Origin: an uncultured Clostridia bacterium
Lineage (GTDB): Bacteria; Bacillota; Clostridia; Christensenellales; UBA3700
Assembly (NCBI GenBank): GCA_946623205.1
Contig: CAMOQV010000052.1
Location: 1 to 8,250 of the forward strand
Reading direction: 5' to 3'
Length of the DNA stretch: 8,250 nucleotides
Made by a program: the position numbers and the translations under genes. A model generated the notes under the pieces. It had not been told where the DNA came from. It ran no database searches and saw only the letters and a list, made by a program, of their open reading frames with translations. Of the stretch, positions 6,740 through 8,250 are shown piece after piece; position 1 is the first letter of the stretch, and every line of letters starts with the position of its first letter.

Positions 6740-7714
6740 ATGCAATCTTGGATTATAGATAAAACAAAATCAATTTCATTACAACAACACGAGCAACAAG
6801 AAGTTAATTTAAAAACTCACGCTAGAGTTAAAATTGCAAGAGCTTCTTTATGTCAAAGTGATATTGCTATCTACCAAGGCAAATTAGGCAAATTGCCTAT
6901 TGTCCCATCAAGAAACGCTCTAGGAATGATCAGTGAATCTAAACAACCTTCTTTGCAAAAAGGCCTTAGAGTTTATTTGTCTTCTTTCAATAAAACAGGC
7001 GAAAACACATACGAAATTTTAGGTAGAGATAATGATGGATATTTAAGCGATTTCTGTGTCGCAAATAACGACAATATCTATATCGTTCCAGAGTCAATTA
7101 AAGATGAAGCCTTTACATTCATTGAAGACATTTCAATGGCTATAAAAACTTGTTCTTTAATTAGTTTAGAAAAAACTAATTATATAGCACTATTTGGAGC
7201 CACTTCGTTTAACATTATTATGGGCCAATTAGCTTTATATTATCAGGCTATTCCAATCATAATCGACACCGACGAATCTGCCCTTGAAATTGCAGAACAA
7301 CATGGCATCTATTATGCACTAAATTCATCAAAAGAAAACATTACGGAAAGAATAATTGAAATCACTGCTGGCAATATGGTAGATAAGCTTGTTGTCGATT
7401 GCGATATTTTCCCTCATGTAGATTCAAATATTTTATCTAATGTAGCAAAAAATGGCGATGTAGCTTTCGTTGGTTACGACACGTCTATAGATAAACTAAA
7501 TTTAGATTCTCATTATATTATTTCAAAAAGATTATCAATCTTTGGTGTAAACGATGGATATGAAGAAATAGAAGCCGCTATAAACTTTTTAGCAACCGAA
7601 GTTGTTGATGTTGAAGACTTATTAGAGAAAATGTATGACTTTTCGGAAGTTCCAGAGGCATTTAACGCCCTATCTCAAAAGAGGCATAGATTTAAAAATA
7701 TTGTAAGATGTTAA
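6740..7714 (+). CDS. Atypical zinc-type alcohol dehydrogenase-like protein (MDR superfamily)
   Basis: A 324-residue medium-chain dehydrogenase/reductase fold: an N-terminal GroES-like domain (about 1-130), a Rossmann domain (about 145-270) and a C-terminal return to the catalytic domain. C38 in ASLCQSDIAIYQG matches the first catalytic zinc ligand, and E129 may match the acidic ligand. The GHE motif expected about 20 residues after C38 is replaced by VPSRNALGMI (55-64), so the zinc-binding histidine is missing. The loop with four structural-zinc cysteines is absent (about 77-95). The usual GxGxxG is altered to FGATSFN (152-158), while D176 at the end of the next strand would favour NAD over NADP. 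The gene has its own promoter and ends at a hairpin. I recall related clostridial proteins with a similar altered motif, so it may be a conserved subfamily rather than decay. The substrate is unknown, and catalytic activity as a zinc alcohol dehydrogenase is doubtful. Confidence 0.8.
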   Translation: MQSWIIDKTKSISLQQHEQQEVNLKTHARVKIARASLCQSDIAIYQGKLGKLPIVPSRNALGMISESKQPSLQKGLRVYLSSFNKTGENTYEILGRDNDGYLSDFCVANNDNIYIVPESIKDEAFTFIEDISMAIKTCSLISLEKTNYIALFGATSFNIIMGQLALYYQAIPIIIDTDESALEIAEQHGIYYALNSSKENITERIIEITAGNMVDKLVVDCDIFPHVDSNILSNVAKNGDVAFVGYDTSIDKLNLDSHYIISKRLSIFGVNDGYEEIEAAINFLATEVVDVEDLLEKMYDFSEVPEAFNALSQKRHRFKNIVRC

Positions 7715-7719
7715 AATTA

Positions 7720-7743
7720 GGACGCTTAAGCGTCCATTTTTTA
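7720..7743. terminator. Shared bidirectional terminator between convergent genes
   Basis: GGACGCTTAAGCGTCC (7720-7735) is a perfect 16-base palindrome that can form a GC-rich 6-bp stem with a TTAA loop. Reading plus, it is followed by A and six Ts (7737-7742), a good terminator for the dehydrogenase gene. Reading minus, it is followed by TAATTTTAA, a weaker U-tract for the kinase gene. The plus-strand T-run overlaps the stop codon of the kinase gene. The gap between the two coding regions is only 26 bases. Confidence 0.85.
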
Positions 7744-8250
7744 TATTTTCCCTAACATTTTAATATATTTTGGCAACGCCTGTTCAAATTTCACACCATA
7801 CCAATGCTCATCTTTATCATCGATTGTTAAAGCAATACTTTCTCTTGTGAAATCTGCTGCTATTTGAGAAGCTTCTAATGGAGATTTGCCATTTAAATAT
7901 GCACCAACAAAAGAAGATGAGAAAACATCCCCAGTTCCATGGAAAGATTGTGGAACACGATTATGCAAATAATAATATGTTTTATCCTCTTTTGCATCGT
8001 AAATGCAAACACCTAATTCGTTCTCTTTAAAGCCAACGCCTGTTAGGATTATCATCTTTGAACCAAGGTTTGCTAATCTTCTTACCAATCCTTCGATATA
8101 TGCCTTATCATAGTTTGCAAGTTTGCACTCTTCTTTTAATAAATATGCAGCTTCTGTAAGGTTAGGCAAAATAATATCAGCCTTTGCACAAAGTTTAGCC
8201 ATATAAGATACAAAATCTTCATCAAATCCAACATACAATTTGCCATTATC
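7741..8250 (-). CDS. Pyridoxal/pyridoxamine kinase, PfkB (ribokinase) family, C-terminal part (partial at window end)
   Basis: The C-terminal 169 residues are visible; the frame is open through the window end, so the start lies outside. The visible part begins DNGKLYVGFDEDFV, which matches the segment after DPVMG in PdxY/PdxK-type kinases. These phosphorylate the vitamin B6 vitamers pyridoxal, pyridoxamine and pyridoxine with ATP to make PLP precursors. The ribokinase-family NxxE motif is present (PNLTEA, visible residues 29-34), as is the anion-hole/catalytic HGTGDVF (104-110), where D108 is the expected base. A TTG at 8238 could be read as a start but lies inside conserved family sequence. 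PLP is the cofactor of the threonine synthase in this window, but the two genes are not in one operon. Family confidence is high. The exact B6 specificity, and a thiamin-precursor kinase alternative, cannot be excluded without the N-terminus. Confidence 0.86.
   Translation of the reverse strand, partial: DNGKLYVGFDEDFVSYMAKLCAKADIILPNLTEAAYLLKEECKLANYDKAYIEGLVRRLANLGSKMIILTGVGFKENELGVCIYDAKEDKTYYYLHNRVPQSFHGTGDVFSSSFVGAYLNGKSPLEASQIAADFTRESIALTIDDKDEHWYGVKFEQALPKYIKMLGKI

Noticed and set aside
8236..8238. A TTG start for the B6-kinase frame at 8238.
   Set aside because: The frame continues upstream to the window edge with DNGK, which is conserved family sequence, so the gene is simply cut by the window.

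Overview
The window looks like core chromosome from a low-GC, anaerobic Firmicute of the Clostridia type (AT-rich by eye, standard code, strong AGGAGG-type ribosome binding sites, consensus sigma-A promoters). This placement rests on the gene families and on the order rpmE - DUF1385 - prmC - prfA, which I know from clostridial genomes. I could not run a taxonomic search. No mobile element, CRISPR array, tRNA or rRNA is visible, and no stretch over 300 bases lacks a gene.

Left and centre (1-6642, all minus strand): a tightly packed gene row reads from right to left. A near-perfect sigma-A promoter (6614-6642) drives rpmE (ribosomal protein bL31). An intrinsic terminator (6322-6355) follows, and the row resumes only 15 bases beyond its U-tract. 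Next come a 606-residue fusion of the membrane protein DUF1385 (YqhQ-like) with the release-factor methyltransferase PrmC, prfA (release factor 1, the PrmC substrate), a DRE-TIM acyltransferase that most resembles Re-type citrate synthases, thrC (threonine synthase), and the first half of trpS, cut by the window start. Gaps are 1 to 12 bases, and each ribosome binding site lies in or next to the preceding stop codon, so translation is probably coupled. The row combines translation (L31, RF1 and its modifier, TrpRS) with amino-acid supply (threonine, and probably citrate for glutamate).

Right (6688-8250): a divergent plus-strand gene with its own extended -10 promoter encodes an atypical zinc-alcohol-dehydrogenase-like MDR protein that lacks the usual GHE motif and the structural-zinc cysteine loop. 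It converges on the C-terminal part of a PfkB-type pyridoxal/pyridoxamine kinase (minus strand, cut by the window end). A perfect 16-base palindrome between the two serves as a shared terminator.

I do not see a clearly new multi-gene system. The points most worth checking are the DUF1385-PrmC fusion, the Re-citrate-synthase-like gene inside a translation operon, the terminator placed between rpmE and the rest of the row, and the degenerate dehydrogenase.
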